From assembly GCF_030540765.1 (NCBI RefSeq), contig NZ_JAUOEL010000007.1, forward strand, positions 62,001 to 126,000: a DNA stretch of 64,000 nt, written 5' to 3'. Both the position numbers and the translations under genes were made by a program. The notes under the pieces were generated by a model. The model was not told the DNA's origin and searched no databases. It was given only the letters and a program-made list of their open reading frames with translations. This DNA comes from Flavivirga jejuensis. GTDB lineage: Bacteria > Bacteroidota > Bacteroidia > Flavobacteriales > Flavobacteriaceae. Positions 8,910 to 17,006 of this stretch are shown here, piece after piece (position 1 is the stretch's first letter; each line of letters begins with the position of its first letter).

Positions 8910-9911
8910 CTAATGCTTTTTTAACTCACTTGGTAAATAATTAAATTTTCTTTTAAAAGCTACTGTAAAATGCTTAGGATATTTATAACCAACAGCATAG
9001 GCAACTTCAGAAATACTCATGTCATTTTGAAGTAATAAATCGCTGGCTTTTTTCATCCTCAAATCTGTTAAATATGTAAAAATTGTTTTTCCTGTAACGA
9101 TCTTGAAATTCTTTTTTAATTTACTTTTATTAACTCCAGACATTTTTGCAAGTTTATCTATAGTTAAATATTCTGCTAAGTTTTCTACTAATATTTTTTC
9201 AACATCAACAATCATCTGCCTGTCATTAACACTTATACTAAACAATTCATCAACAGGTTCTTGTAATTGATTTAATTGAGTAAAAATATAGCTAAAAACC
9301 TCTTTAATTTTAGATTCTATGTATACTTCTTTAATCTCTTTCTCAAAAGAACATTTAATAATATCATTTGCAATAACTAATAAATAACTTGGAATAAAAG
9401 GGCTTTTTTTAAACATAACAAAAAAAACATTTTCTTGAAGTGCTCTACCAAATCTATTACTTATTTTGTTAAAATTGGATTTAAATGTATCTCGTAAAAA
9501 TTGTTCAGTCACCACAATTTCTAAAGATCTAACTTTAGATTTTTTTAATGTAATTGTTCCTTTTACTTTAGGTAAATAAAAGAAATTATATCTCCCCGAA
9601 TCAACAAAGACAACATCCTCTTCATGATGTTCTGATGCATAAAACATGCTTCCCTGAAGTTCAAAATGTACTTTTATAAAAGGAAAAGGGTAATCAATAT
9701 CAATATTTACAGGTGGTGTTATAGTTGAATCTCTAAGCACCAAACTTGCACCTTTTAATAAAATTTCTTTATACTCTGATTTGAAAAAATCGGTCTGAAT
9801 GATTTCTTTTGTTTCTAAAAAGCTATTTTTTTCTAAATCAATATTCAGCTCATTTCTAATTTCATCTCCATTATTAGTCTTTACTGTAAATTTTGACTTT
9901 TTATCCCCCAT
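8910..9911 (-). CDS. AraC-family transcriptional regulator of xus locus 2
   Basis: A 333-residue regulator paralogous to 1908-2909. The C-terminal region (about 230-333) has two helix-turn-helix motifs, IDKLAKMSGVNKSKLKKNF and a second ending HFTVAFKRKFNYLPSELKK. The N-terminal sensor half contains the shared KEILLKGA and NFFYLPKVKG segments. It is the last gene of the locus, 90 bp after the PepSY gene, and has its own -7 box 23 bp before the start, so it can be transcribed separately. It most likely activates the receptor operon that begins at 15911, through the 21-bp-spaced repeats upstream of that promoter; this is inference from position. Confidence 0.87.
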   Translation of the reverse strand: MGDKKSKFTVKTNNGDEIRNELNIDLEKNSFLETKEIIQTDFFKSEYKEILLKGASLVLRDSTITPPVNIDIDYPFPFIKVHFELQGSMFYASEHHEEDVVFVDSGRYNFFYLPKVKGTITLKKSKVRSLEIVVTEQFLRDTFKSNFNKISNRFGRALQENVFFVMFKKSPFIPSYLLVIANDIIKCSFEKEIKEVYIESKIKEVFSYIFTQLNQLQEPVDELFSISVNDRQMIVDVEKILVENLAEYLTIDKLAKMSGVNKSKLKKNFKIVTGKTIFTYLTDLRMKKASDLLLQNDMSISEVAYAVGYKYPKHFTVAFKRKFNYLPSELKKH

Positions 9912-9933
9912 ATGATATTTACTTAAGAAACAT

Positions 9934-9941
9934 CAAATTTA
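9934..9941 (-). promoter_or_regulatory. -7 box of the locus 2 AraC gene
   Basis: CAAATTTA on the plus strand reads TAAATTTG on the minus strand, matching TAnnTTTG. It lies 23-30 bp before the ATG at 9911, so the regulator has a promoter of its own inside the intergenic gap. Confidence 0.5.
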
Positions 9942-10001
9942 AGTTAAATCAGATTTAAAAATAGTAATGTTTATTTTTTTGTTTCAATCAATCATAAAAG
10001 T

Positions 10002-11636
10002 TTAAGCTGATAGAGAAGTAGTAGCGTTCTTTTTTGATTTCTTTGTAAGTATAAGCCCCATAAAAGTTATCAATCCAAAAAGCGCCCAACTTATATCTAT
10101 AAAAAAAGAATCTTTATAACCTTTATCTAAAGAACTCCAAAACCATAAACCCGATTGAAATCCATTTAAAAGAGGAACAAAAACTCCTAATAACGCTGCG
10201 ATTATAAGAGCATTTCTTGTGATTGTTTTTAAGTTGTTTGAGAGATATGCATAAAACGTATAGACCAACCAGAATATGAAGAATACCCCTGTAATAATAT
10301 TAAAACGATTTTCTATATTTTGTGGAAATATTTTTGCTACACAAAATAATAAAGCGAAAGATGGAAATAATCCCATGCAAATACCCGTATAAATTGCTAC
10401 AACAGATTTATTAAATTTCTTTTTGATTAAATGTTTTTTATTATTCCTAGCTTCTAACCATAACATAACACCAGATTGAATAACAAAACATGTAAGCATA
10501 GCTAAGAGAAAATAAATGATTTTCACAAAATATCCACCAAATGCTCCAAAATGAAAAACATGAAGTAGATATAACACACTTTCTTGATAGGTTACCTTAT
10601 TAAATGGTTTTTTTTCTACAATACTTGCATCTGATACATTATAAATAATATGGGCACTTTCAAATATCGATTTTTCTTGTTTTTCTATAAATAAAAAAGA
10701 TGCACGAGCATTTTTGTAATTAAAATTAGTAATATTTACAAAAGAAAGCCTATAATCATCTACTCTAAGCTCATCTTTAGCTTTTTTAAATATTAAGTTA
10801 AGATTTTCTCTGTTTTTTAAAGGTTCCTCTATTCTATTTTCATACTTACTTGAGGGCGCTATATACTCCATTAATCCTCCTTGTTCTCCATTAAAAAGCA
10901 CATTAGCTGTAGGAATAAATACGATTATAGAAAGTGAAAAAAAAGCACCAGTAATAGCGTACATTAACTGAAAAGGCAAGCCAATAATACCTAATGCTGT
11001 ATGACCTGAAGACCATAACTGTTTTATTGAATTTTTAATACGAAATGAAAAAAACATAGGTACTATTTTTTTCCAATGTATTATAGTACCTGCAATAATG
11101 GATAAAAAGAAAAACATAGCTAAAATACCCGAAAGGTAAACGCCAATTTTAGGAATAGGCTCAAAGTAATGTAACTCATAAATAAAAGTACCGAGAAAAC
11201 CATGTTGTTCAATACTTTTATTATCTGTGATTTTATAAGTATTTGGGTCAAGTTTTAGTGAAATTAATTCATTTTCTTTTTGAGTTAAAGCACCTCTATT
11301 ATTTGCAGTTGATAAGGAATCTTTCTTTTTCGATGGTTGAGAAAGCACCATGATATAAGGTTTAGGATCATCCCCAGAGCCAATAAAAATATTTCTACCA
11401 TCTAAGACATATCCTTCATTATCAAGAACCGATAATGTTTTTTCATAATCTATAGCAATAGCTTCAGGCTTTTTTACATTTGCCTCCCATCTATTTATGT
11501 TTGTTTTAAACAAAGCAAAAGCGCCTGCAAAAAAACAAATAAAAAGCCCTACAGCAATAGTTATACTACTTACTGTATGTAGGTTATAAAAAACATTATA
11601 AATTCTTTTATCTTTCATATTTTTAGGACTTTGCAT
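10002..11636 (-). CDS. xusC: PepSY-associated transmembrane protein, XusC-like ferric-siderophore reductase candidate
   Basis: A 544-residue inner-membrane protein of the PepSY_TM type. A first helix (about 17-37) is followed by a periplasmic PepSY-like region (about 40-165), a helix pair around WKKIVPMFFSF and GHTALGIIGLPFQ, a second periplasmic section (about 255-350) and at least five more helices. His residues at the ends of helices (GTIIHW, SSGHT, LLHVFHFG) could bind haem. XusC-type PepSY proteins are thought to reduce or move siderophore iron at the inner membrane. The annotated start overlaps the upstream gene by 14 bp; an ATG at 11618 (MKDKR) would leave a 4-bp gap and is equally likely. 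It is co-transcribed with the four genes upstream, below the internal terminator. Confidence 0.8.
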   Translation of the reverse strand: MQSPKNMKDKRIYNVFYNLHTVSSITIAVGLFICFFAGAFALFKTNINRWEANVKKPEAIAIDYEKTLSVLDNEGYVLDGRNIFIGSGDDPKPYIMVLSQPSKKKDSLSTANNRGALTQKENELISLKLDPNTYKITDNKSIEQHGFLGTFIYELHYFEPIPKIGVYLSGILAMFFFLSIIAGTIIHWKKIVPMFFSFRIKNSIKQLWSSGHTALGIIGLPFQLMYAITGAFFSLSIIVFIPTANVLFNGEQGGLMEYIAPSSKYENRIEEPLKNRENLNLIFKKAKDELRVDDYRLSFVNITNFNYKNARASFLFIEKQEKSIFESAHIIYNVSDASIVEKKPFNKVTYQESVLYLLHVFHFGAFGGYFVKIIYFLLAMLTCFVIQSGVMLWLEARNNKKHLIKKKFNKSVVAIYTGICMGLFPSFALLFCVAKIFPQNIENRFNIITGVFFIFWLVYTFYAYLSNNLKTITRNALIIAALLGVFVPLLNGFQSGLWFWSSLDKGYKDSFFIDISWALFGLITFMGLILTKKSKKNATTSLSA

Positions 11637-11907
11637 AATAAATATATAACACTGAAAATAAAATGATTACTAACAAAATCAACCAACTAACCCACACCTT
11701 TTTTATCCAATAAACAAGCACCATAAAAAATCCCCAAAGAATAAATATTGAAAATAGAGATGTTGGAACAACATAAGCGAATCCTATAAAAAAAGCGAGA
11801 GCTAAATGAAAATTAATAGAAGCTACAGGAGCTATTAAAGTAACTGCAATAATTTTACTTGCTCTAGTCCAATTAGATTTTGTTAAATATTTTTTATTTG
11901 CTGGCAT
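11623..11907 (-). CDS. Small membrane protein of siderophore operon (possibly DUF3649-like)
   Basis: A 94-residue protein with three hydrophobic segments (about 17-34, 39-68 and 72-90). It overlaps the upstream gene by a single base (ATG and stop share position 11907) and abuts the PepSY gene, so translation is coupled. Small DUF3649 and DUF3325 membrane proteins accompany PepSY proteins in proteobacterial siderophore operons; size, topology and position fit, but I cannot confirm the family from sequence alone. Confidence 0.7.
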   Translation of the reverse strand: MPANKKYLTKSNWTRASKIIAVTLIAPVASINFHLALAFFIGFAYVVPTSLFSIFILWGFFMVLVYWIKKVWVSWLILLVIILFSVLYIYYAKS

Positions 11908-12242
11908 TACATGGTATTTACTATAAATTCTAAGCCAATTATTAGTATGACTATTAATAAAAAATGTGAAATTTTAATACAGTTATATGGAGCAAACAAT
12001 ACCACCAAACCCAACATTAACATGTAAAGTAATGTGATTATTGAAATACCTATGGTTATACCAGAACTATAACAAAATAGTATTGCGGAAATAATAAATA
12101 ATAGCCCCGAAATAAAACGAACTATTATTCTTTTATTAGCAATAGAACGTGTAAATCCTGTTTTATTAAATTCTATTCTGTTAGACGTTATATAAAAACC
12201 CCAAACCGATAAGAAAGAAAATATGATGGCTAAACTATACAT
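11907..12242 (-). CDS. Small membrane protein of siderophore operon (possibly DUF3325-like)
   Basis: A 111-residue protein with four hydrophobic segments (about 2-18, 44-58, 63-84 and 90-108) and a conserved-looking RSIANKRIIVR basic loop. It is the first gene below the hairpin at 12263-12288 and is coupled to the next gene by a one-base overlap. DUF3325 proteins of similar size sit beside PepSY proteins in siderophore operons of Proteobacteria; this assignment is tentative. Confidence 0.7.
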   Translation of the reverse strand: MYSLAIIFSFLSVWGFYITSNRIEFNKTGFTRSIANKRIIVRFISGLLFIISAILFCYSSGITIGISIITLLYMLMLGLVVLFAPYNCIKISHFLLIVILIIGLEFIVNTM

Positions 12243-12253
12243 TGAATATAAAA

Positions 12254-12290
12254 AATAAAAGCCTCAAAGTAACTTGTGCTACTTTGAGAC
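12254..12290 (-). terminator. Internal terminator or attenuator between xusB and the inner-membrane genes
   Basis: Perfect 9-bp arms CTCAAAGTA (12263-12271) and TACTTTGAG (12280-12288) enclose an 8-nt loop. On the minus strand the stem is followed by GCTTTTATTTTTTA, a good U-tract. It lies 13 bp after the xusB stop codon and before the small membrane genes, so it should reduce their expression relative to the two outer-membrane components. Confidence 0.75.
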
Positions 12291-12302
12291 GATATTAATA
12301 TT

Positions 12303-13526
12303 TTACTCATTTATTTTAACCAATTGGCAAGGCATGCCTCCTTCAAAAGTAATCGCTTCAAGAACTTCGCCTGTAGTTAAATTATAGGTATAATATCCTT
12401 GATATGTATCACTTGAAACTAGAAAATAAATTAATCCATCTATTTCTGTAGGGCCATGATTTCCATATTGTTGCCCTCCACTACTTGGGATTTCTTCAAT
12501 TTTTGTTGCAACAGAAGTATTATTAATATCTATAATATAAAACTCCCCATCTATATTTGTAAAATTACTATAATCTGGAGCCATTCCTTCAGACTTTAAT
12601 TTAACGTACAATTTATCTCCTGAAACTGCTGGACCACCTAATAAAAAGCTTCCTTCTTCTCCTATTATTTCATTAAAATCAACTTCCCAAGAAGCATCAA
12701 AATCTGTTTCTCCTGCATTGATACGAATACATTTAGAACCTATTTCGTTGGCTATTCCAATAGGAGCAGCTAAATAAATAGTTCCATTATCTGCTTTGGT
12801 TACAAAATTTGTATTTTTTCTATCATATCCAAGATAAAGGTAATCGTTATATTCTGCCATATTTACAAACTCATTTGTATTTGTATCTATAACCGCAACA
12901 TACGTTTTATCGAAAGCATGAACTCCAGATGCGTTAAAAAAGAATACTTGTGTATAAAGAAAACCTTCACTTGCTACCATAAAAGAGCCTAAACGTGTTA
13001 AAACAACATCATCTGTCATATAAGGTGCCATTTTATCTGCAATGTCAATTTCACCTGTACGTTGCATCGTTTCTGGATTAAATGTTTGAATAGCTGTTCT
13101 ACTTCTATCAGAATCTGTATAGTACCCTGCTGTTTCACTTATCATTTCAAAAATAAAAGCACTTTCTCCTACAGATATAAAACCAGCATCGGATAAAGAA
13201 TTGTCTTCATAAGTAAATTTTTGAATTCCAGAATCTCCAGTATTATTAGAGGTATTATATATAGCCCCTTTATAAGAGATGCCTGCTGTTCTTGCTGCTC
13301 CAATTAAATTGTATGATTCATCTGTTGGATTAATATCTCCAGATAACATTTCTTCTGAAGTTAAAATTAAACCACTACTATCTGATGTATCTGTAATTAA
13401 CCAAAAGGCGTAGCCAGTAGTTGTTTCATTTCCTTCATTTGGAGTATCATCGTTATTTGAACAATTGAAAAAGAATAGAACTGTAAGAGCTATTGTAGTT
13501 AAAAATTTAAAGTTTATAATTTTCAT
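12303..13526 (-). CDS. xusB: DUF4374 surface lipoprotein, XusB-like siderophore-binding protein, locus 2
   Basis: A 407-residue lipoprotein whose signal ends FFFNC with the lipidated Cys at residue 22, followed by SNNDD. The mature part is a beta-propeller-like DUF4374 domain and aligns throughout with the protein at 5414-6652 (shared YNTSNNTGDSGIQKF-type and FNPETMQRTGEID segments). It starts 3 bp after the receptor stop codon. In the Xus system of Bacteroides the corresponding lipoprotein binds enterobactin-type siderophores at the surface (recalled). The difference between the two copies in the loops suggests different ligands, which is inference. Confidence 0.83.
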   Translation of the reverse strand: MKIINFKFLTTIALTVLFFFNCSNNDDTPNEGNETTTGYAFWLITDTSDSSGLILTSEEMLSGDINPTDESYNLIGAARTAGISYKGAIYNTSNNTGDSGIQKFTYEDNSLSDAGFISVGESAFIFEMISETAGYYTDSDRSRTAIQTFNPETMQRTGEIDIADKMAPYMTDDVVLTRLGSFMVASEGFLYTQVFFFNASGVHAFDKTYVAVIDTNTNEFVNMAEYNDYLYLGYDRKNTNFVTKADNGTIYLAAPIGIANEIGSKCIRINAGETDFDASWEVDFNEIIGEEGSFLLGGPAVSGDKLYVKLKSEGMAPDYSNFTNIDGEFYIIDINNTSVATKIEEIPSSGGQQYGNHGPTEIDGLIYFLVSSDTYQGYYTYNLTTGEVLEAITFEGGMPCQLVKINE

Positions 13527-13529
13527 AAT

Positions 13530-15911
13530 TTAATTATTTATTGAATATCTAAGTTTTATATTAAAATTTCTTCCTGGTTTCTGTACTCTAAAACCATCGT
13601 ATATTTCGGCATTAAACACATTGTTTGTTTCTAAATTAACCCATAAAGGAAGTTTCTTTACTTTATAAGTGAGTCCTAAATTGATTAAGTTTTGTGTAGG
13701 GATAAGATTAGATTCAGAATTAGCATTTCCAAAAAGTGAGGGTTCTTCAGATTTTGGAATGGCGTTTAATAAATACTGTTCTGTGAAGTTGTAATTCCCA
13801 TAAAACTCAAAAGAGCCTCTTAAAATTTCTCTTTTAAGTTTATAATTTATGCCAAAACTACCGAAGAAATAAGGAATATTGGGTCTTCTAGAATCTGTAA
13901 GTAGTATATCTCCACTGTTTTCAATATTCTTACGCCTTATATTTTGATATGTAAGAGATACATTATAATTAAGTTGGGGAATGGGGTTTGATTTTAAAGT
14001 AAATTCTGCTCCTAGTATTTGAGTGTCATCAGTATTCTTATATTGACTTTGATAAAGAGAATAGGCTTGCAAAATAACATTATTTTCTATAAACCTATAA
14101 AAAGAATTAAAATCGAACCACAACGTTTTTACTTCATTTAGATGCGTATAAAAGCCTAAGTTTAAATTATTACTTCTTTCTGGTTTTAATGCTGTATTTC
14201 CAAGAATATCTGATTCTGAATCACCAAAATATTCTAGCATATTAGGTATTCTTGTTGAGTTCTCGTACGATACCCGTATAAATTGATGGTTGTTTATTTT
14301 ATATTTTATAGAATTCCCTATACCATAACTCGCATTAGATAAACTCTTAATCTCACCATAATCTACAATAGTGGGTGTTACTGCAGATCCATTAATACCA
14401 AATCTTTTTAGAGTGAGCACATTAGATATTTTCCCGTTAAAAAACTTAGAAGTAAAACCTAAACCTGTTACATTTTTAGTGTATTTGGATGGCGTATTAA
14501 GAAAATCTATACCATTTTCTTCTATTTGAAAAGGATTACTACCTGTTCGCTTGGTATTTGTATAATTATGATTAAAATTAAACTGATGGCTTTTGTTCAA
14601 TTTATAAGTTAAATTTATTCTACCAACCGTATTTTTAAAATTTAAAGACTCATAAGATTGTGATTCATCATCTGATTCTCCTGAATGATTTTCAGTTTCA
14701 TATGGTGTTGCTTCACCATACCAATTATAATAATTTTCGGGGGTATCATCATACAAAGAACTAATTTTACTATAAGCTCCAAAAATATCAATATTTAATT
14801 TTCCAAGTTTCTTTATGTAATGCGTATTAAAAATAGCTGCATTTTCAGAATACGTTACTTCTCCATATACTTGACGCATCCAAATATCGCTTTGTCTATC
14901 CGAATGCATATCAGAAAAAGCAATCCCTAATTCTAATAAATCAGCAATTTTAGTATGCTTTATCCCTGTTTTAAATTCTGCAAAAGTACTTTTTGCTGCA
15001 CTATGAAATCTATTTACATGTTCTTCTTGTAGAACAGCTGTTTCTTCATCAGGGATATCAACTAAAATTTTATAATCATTGTCAGACGTAACATAATATG
15101 AAGATAAACCTATAAATAATTTTGTTTTAGGAATTTTGTAATAGCCATTAACATTAAATTGGTGGCTGTTAAATGCCCCAAAACTATACGAAGCGGTTAA
15201 TCCATTATTTCTATAATCATTAGATATTAAATTAACAGCTCCACCTAAAGCATCAGCCCCTAATGCTGTTGGTAAAACACCTTTGTAAATTTCTATATTT
15301 TTAAGCTGATCTGTTGGAAGAAAACTAAGGTTGAACGCTTTTCCAAGATAATCAAGAGGAATGCCATCTCTAAAAAAACGAATATCATCTCCCTGCATCC
15401 CATTAAGGTTTATTATAGTACTTCCTCCTACGGCTCCATTTTGACGAATATTTACACCAGATACTTGTTTTAAAATTTGTGGTAAAGAAATAGCTCGTCT
15501 CTGGAGTTCCTTTATATCTATAACTTCTATTTTAACAGGTGCCTCTCTTTGTCTTTGCGTTTTACTCTTATCTACAAGAATGACTTCTTCTAAAATTTCA
15601 TCTTGATGCTCAATACTTACATTTAATATATTTTGGTTGTCTTTTTTAGGTTTGAAGAATATGTTTTTACTTTTATAACCATACAATGAAAAATTAATAT
15701 TCAAATCGTTAATTTGAATATTATTAAACTCGTAATTTCCATTTGCATTAGTAACTACAGCTGTATTAGTTTCTATTATATCTACAAGAACACCACTTAA
15801 AGGAACACCAGAAGTAGTTGTTACAACACCTTTTATAGTAGTTGTTTGTGAATTTAAAGAAATACAAAATATTAAAGTGAAAATGAAAAAAATAAACTGC
15901 TTAACCCCCAT
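13530..15911 (-). CDS. xusA: TonB-dependent outer-membrane siderophore receptor, XusA-like, locus 2
   Basis: A 793-residue receptor: signal peptide (1-21, ending LNS), CarboxypepD_reg-like domain (about 24-110), plug (about 120-235, with NLNGMQGDDIRFFRDGIP and a LGADALGGAVNL loop) and beta barrel ending LRYSINN. It is paralogous to 3042-5399. It is first in a minus-strand operon with lipoprotein, two small membrane proteins and the PepSY protein. A TAAATTTG -7 box lies 26-33 bp before the ATG, and paired AraC-like direct repeats and a 19-bp palindrome lie further upstream. It should import a ferric siderophore or similar iron chelate across the outer membrane. Confidence 0.87.
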   Translation of the reverse strand: MGVKQFIFFIFTLIFCISLNSQTTTIKGVVTTTSGVPLSGVLVDIIETNTAVVTNANGNYEFNNIQINDLNINFSLYGYKSKNIFFKPKKDNQNILNVSIEHQDEILEEVILVDKSKTQRQREAPVKIEVIDIKELQRRAISLPQILKQVSGVNIRQNGAVGGSTIINLNGMQGDDIRFFRDGIPLDYLGKAFNLSFLPTDQLKNIEIYKGVLPTALGADALGGAVNLISNDYRNNGLTASYSFGAFNSHQFNVNGYYKIPKTKLFIGLSSYYVTSDNDYKILVDIPDEETAVLQEEHVNRFHSAAKSTFAEFKTGIKHTKIADLLELGIAFSDMHSDRQSDIWMRQVYGEVTYSENAAIFNTHYIKKLGKLNIDIFGAYSKISSLYDDTPENYYNWYGEATPYETENHSGESDDESQSYESLNFKNTVGRINLTYKLNKSHQFNFNHNYTNTKRTGSNPFQIEENGIDFLNTPSKYTKNVTGLGFTSKFFNGKISNVLTLKRFGINGSAVTPTIVDYGEIKSLSNASYGIGNSIKYKINNHQFIRVSYENSTRIPNMLEYFGDSESDILGNTALKPERSNNLNLGFYTHLNEVKTLWFDFNSFYRFIENNVILQAYSLYQSQYKNTDDTQILGAEFTLKSNPIPQLNYNVSLTYQNIRRKNIENSGDILLTDSRRPNIPYFFGSFGINYKLKREILRGSFEFYGNYNFTEQYLLNAIPKSEEPSLFGNANSESNLIPTQNLINLGLTYKVKKLPLWVNLETNNVFNAEIYDGFRVQKPGRNFNIKLRYSINN

Positions 15912-15936
15912 CGAAAATAATAAAATTTATTTCCGG

Positions 15937-15944
15937 CAAATTTA
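15937..15944 (-). promoter_or_regulatory. -7 box of xus operon 2
   Basis: The minus strand reads TAAATTTG, matching TAnnTTTG, 26-33 bp before the ATG at 15911. The direct repeats at 15970-16002 lie just upstream of it, where an activator would bind. Confidence 0.55.
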
Positions 15945-15969
15945 TTTACATAAAAACAACTATAAATCT

Positions 15970-16002
15970 GAATAAGGTTTTAATAATACCGAATAAGGTT
16001 TT
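15970..16002. promoter_or_regulatory. Tandem direct repeats, probable AraC operator
   Basis: GAATAAGGTTTT occurs at 15970-15981 and again at 15991-16002, start-to-start 21 bp, so the two copies lie on the same face of the helix two turns apart. AraC-family dimers typically bind such repeats. The pair starts 26 bp upstream of the -7 box of the receptor operon. Confidence 0.6.
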
Positions 16003-16011
16003 TGTTTTTAC

Positions 16012-16030
16012 TTATTCTAAATAAGAATAA
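16012..16030. promoter_or_regulatory. 19-bp palindrome upstream of xus operon 2, possible Fur box
   Basis: Arms TTATTCT and AGAATAA are separated by 5 bp, giving a 19-bp A/T-rich palindrome. The half site TTTAGAATAA also occurs just before the start of the first receptor gene (about 3018-3027). Length, composition and gene context suit Fur, but the assignment is inference. Confidence 0.4.
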
Positions 16031-16167
16031 TACGGTTTCTAAAAAATATTTGAATAGAATACTATGTTTTTATATACTGTTTAGACTGATAAAAGATGGA
16101 ATATTATATATCATTTCATTGTGATTTTCAGTTTACAAGTAACTTTGTTGTAAAATTCTATTTCATA

Positions 16168-16187
16168 CACATTTCCACTTCACTCCT
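16168..16187. repeat. Degenerate intergenic repeat, copy 2
   Basis: Matches 7246-7265 at 18 of 20 positions and is likewise followed by a TTTCG-rich patch. The two copies bracket the second siderophore locus together with the secreted-protein gene. Confidence 0.45.
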
Positions 16188-16306
16188 ATCCTTTCGGCTA
16201 CGTTTAGAACAGACTTGTTTCAAACAAAGCGTATTCCATACCATCATCTCCACATAATTTTTAATAATCTAAAACTACTCTTGACATCAAACCAGCAGCA
16301 ACCCCA

Positions 16307-16897
16307 CTAGGTGAACTTTAGTAATCTACAAAGTTGAAATAATATAAATTTAATTTTCTTTTTAGCTTCTTTTCTAATCAAAGAAAACCCCTTTGTAATA
16401 TGTTTTTCTACCGATTTAACAGTAACTCCCAAGTAATTCGCGATTTCAATATTGGTAAGTCCTTCTTTTTTACTCAAAATAAAAACTTGTTTACATTTTG
16501 GAGGTAATTTTTCAATTTCAGAATTCACCAAAGAAATTTTTTCTTTTAAAATACTGTCGTTTTTATGGTCAATTACATTATTTAAATTTTCTATAAAAAT
16601 TCTACCCAATGTTGATATTGATTTGTCTTTATGGTACCTATTTACAAATTCATTATAAACAGATTTATATAAAAAATTCTTTATCGAATAAGAAGAGTTG
16701 AGTTTTTTTCGAAATTCCCAAGTCTTTAAAAATACAACCTGAACAATATCTTGGGATGAATAATGATTTTTAGTTAAACTTAAAGCATATGCAAATAGCT
16801 TTTTATAATACGTATCAACTAGAAAAGAATATGCTTTTTCGTCTTCTTTAATTAAAGATTCTATCAAGAATTTGTTATCAAAAAAGTCTTTGGGCAT
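16307..16897 (-). CDS. ECF-type RNA polymerase sigma factor (FecI/sigma-70 family)
   Basis: A 196-residue sigma factor. Region 2 spans about residues 20-95 (YSSQDIVQVVFLKTWEFRKK is its DNA-melting and -10 recognition part) and region 4 about 125-180 (LPPKCKQVFILSKKEGLTNIEIA followed by a recognition helix GVTVKSVEKHI). This is the Bacteroidota 'polysaccharide-locus' ECF type. It is divergent from the FecR gene across 109 bp, whereas these genes are usually on one strand. It should be released from FecR when the SusC protein's STN domain signals substrate, and then transcribe the locus. Confidence 0.9.
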   Translation of the reverse strand: MPKDFFDNKFLIESLIKEDEKAYSFLVDTYYKKLFAYALSLTKNHYSSQDIVQVVFLKTWEFRKKLNSSYSIKNFLYKSVYNEFVNRYHKDKSISTLGRIFIENLNNVIDHKNDSILKEKISLVNSEIEKLPPKCKQVFILSKKEGLTNIEIANYLGVTVKSVEKHITKGFSLIRKEAKKKIKFILFQLCRLLKFT

Positions 16898-17006
16898 TTT
16901 TAATTATAATTAAATTTTAATGAAAAATACTAAAATATTTTAAAATCAGGTGGGGTTTTAAAAATAAGCCTTGTTATATATATAAATACTAACATAAAGT
17001 ATCAAA

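Larger units (their letters stand above)
15912..16306. other. Non-coding region between xus operon 2 and sigma-factor gene
   Basis: The right-hand part of this gap holds no credible gene. It carries the promoter and operators of xus operon 2 at its left end, and at 16168-16187 a second copy of the degenerate CACATT..CCACTTC repeat followed by a patch with CCTTTCGGCTACG. The rest is featureless A+T-rich sequence. Confidence 0.6.
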
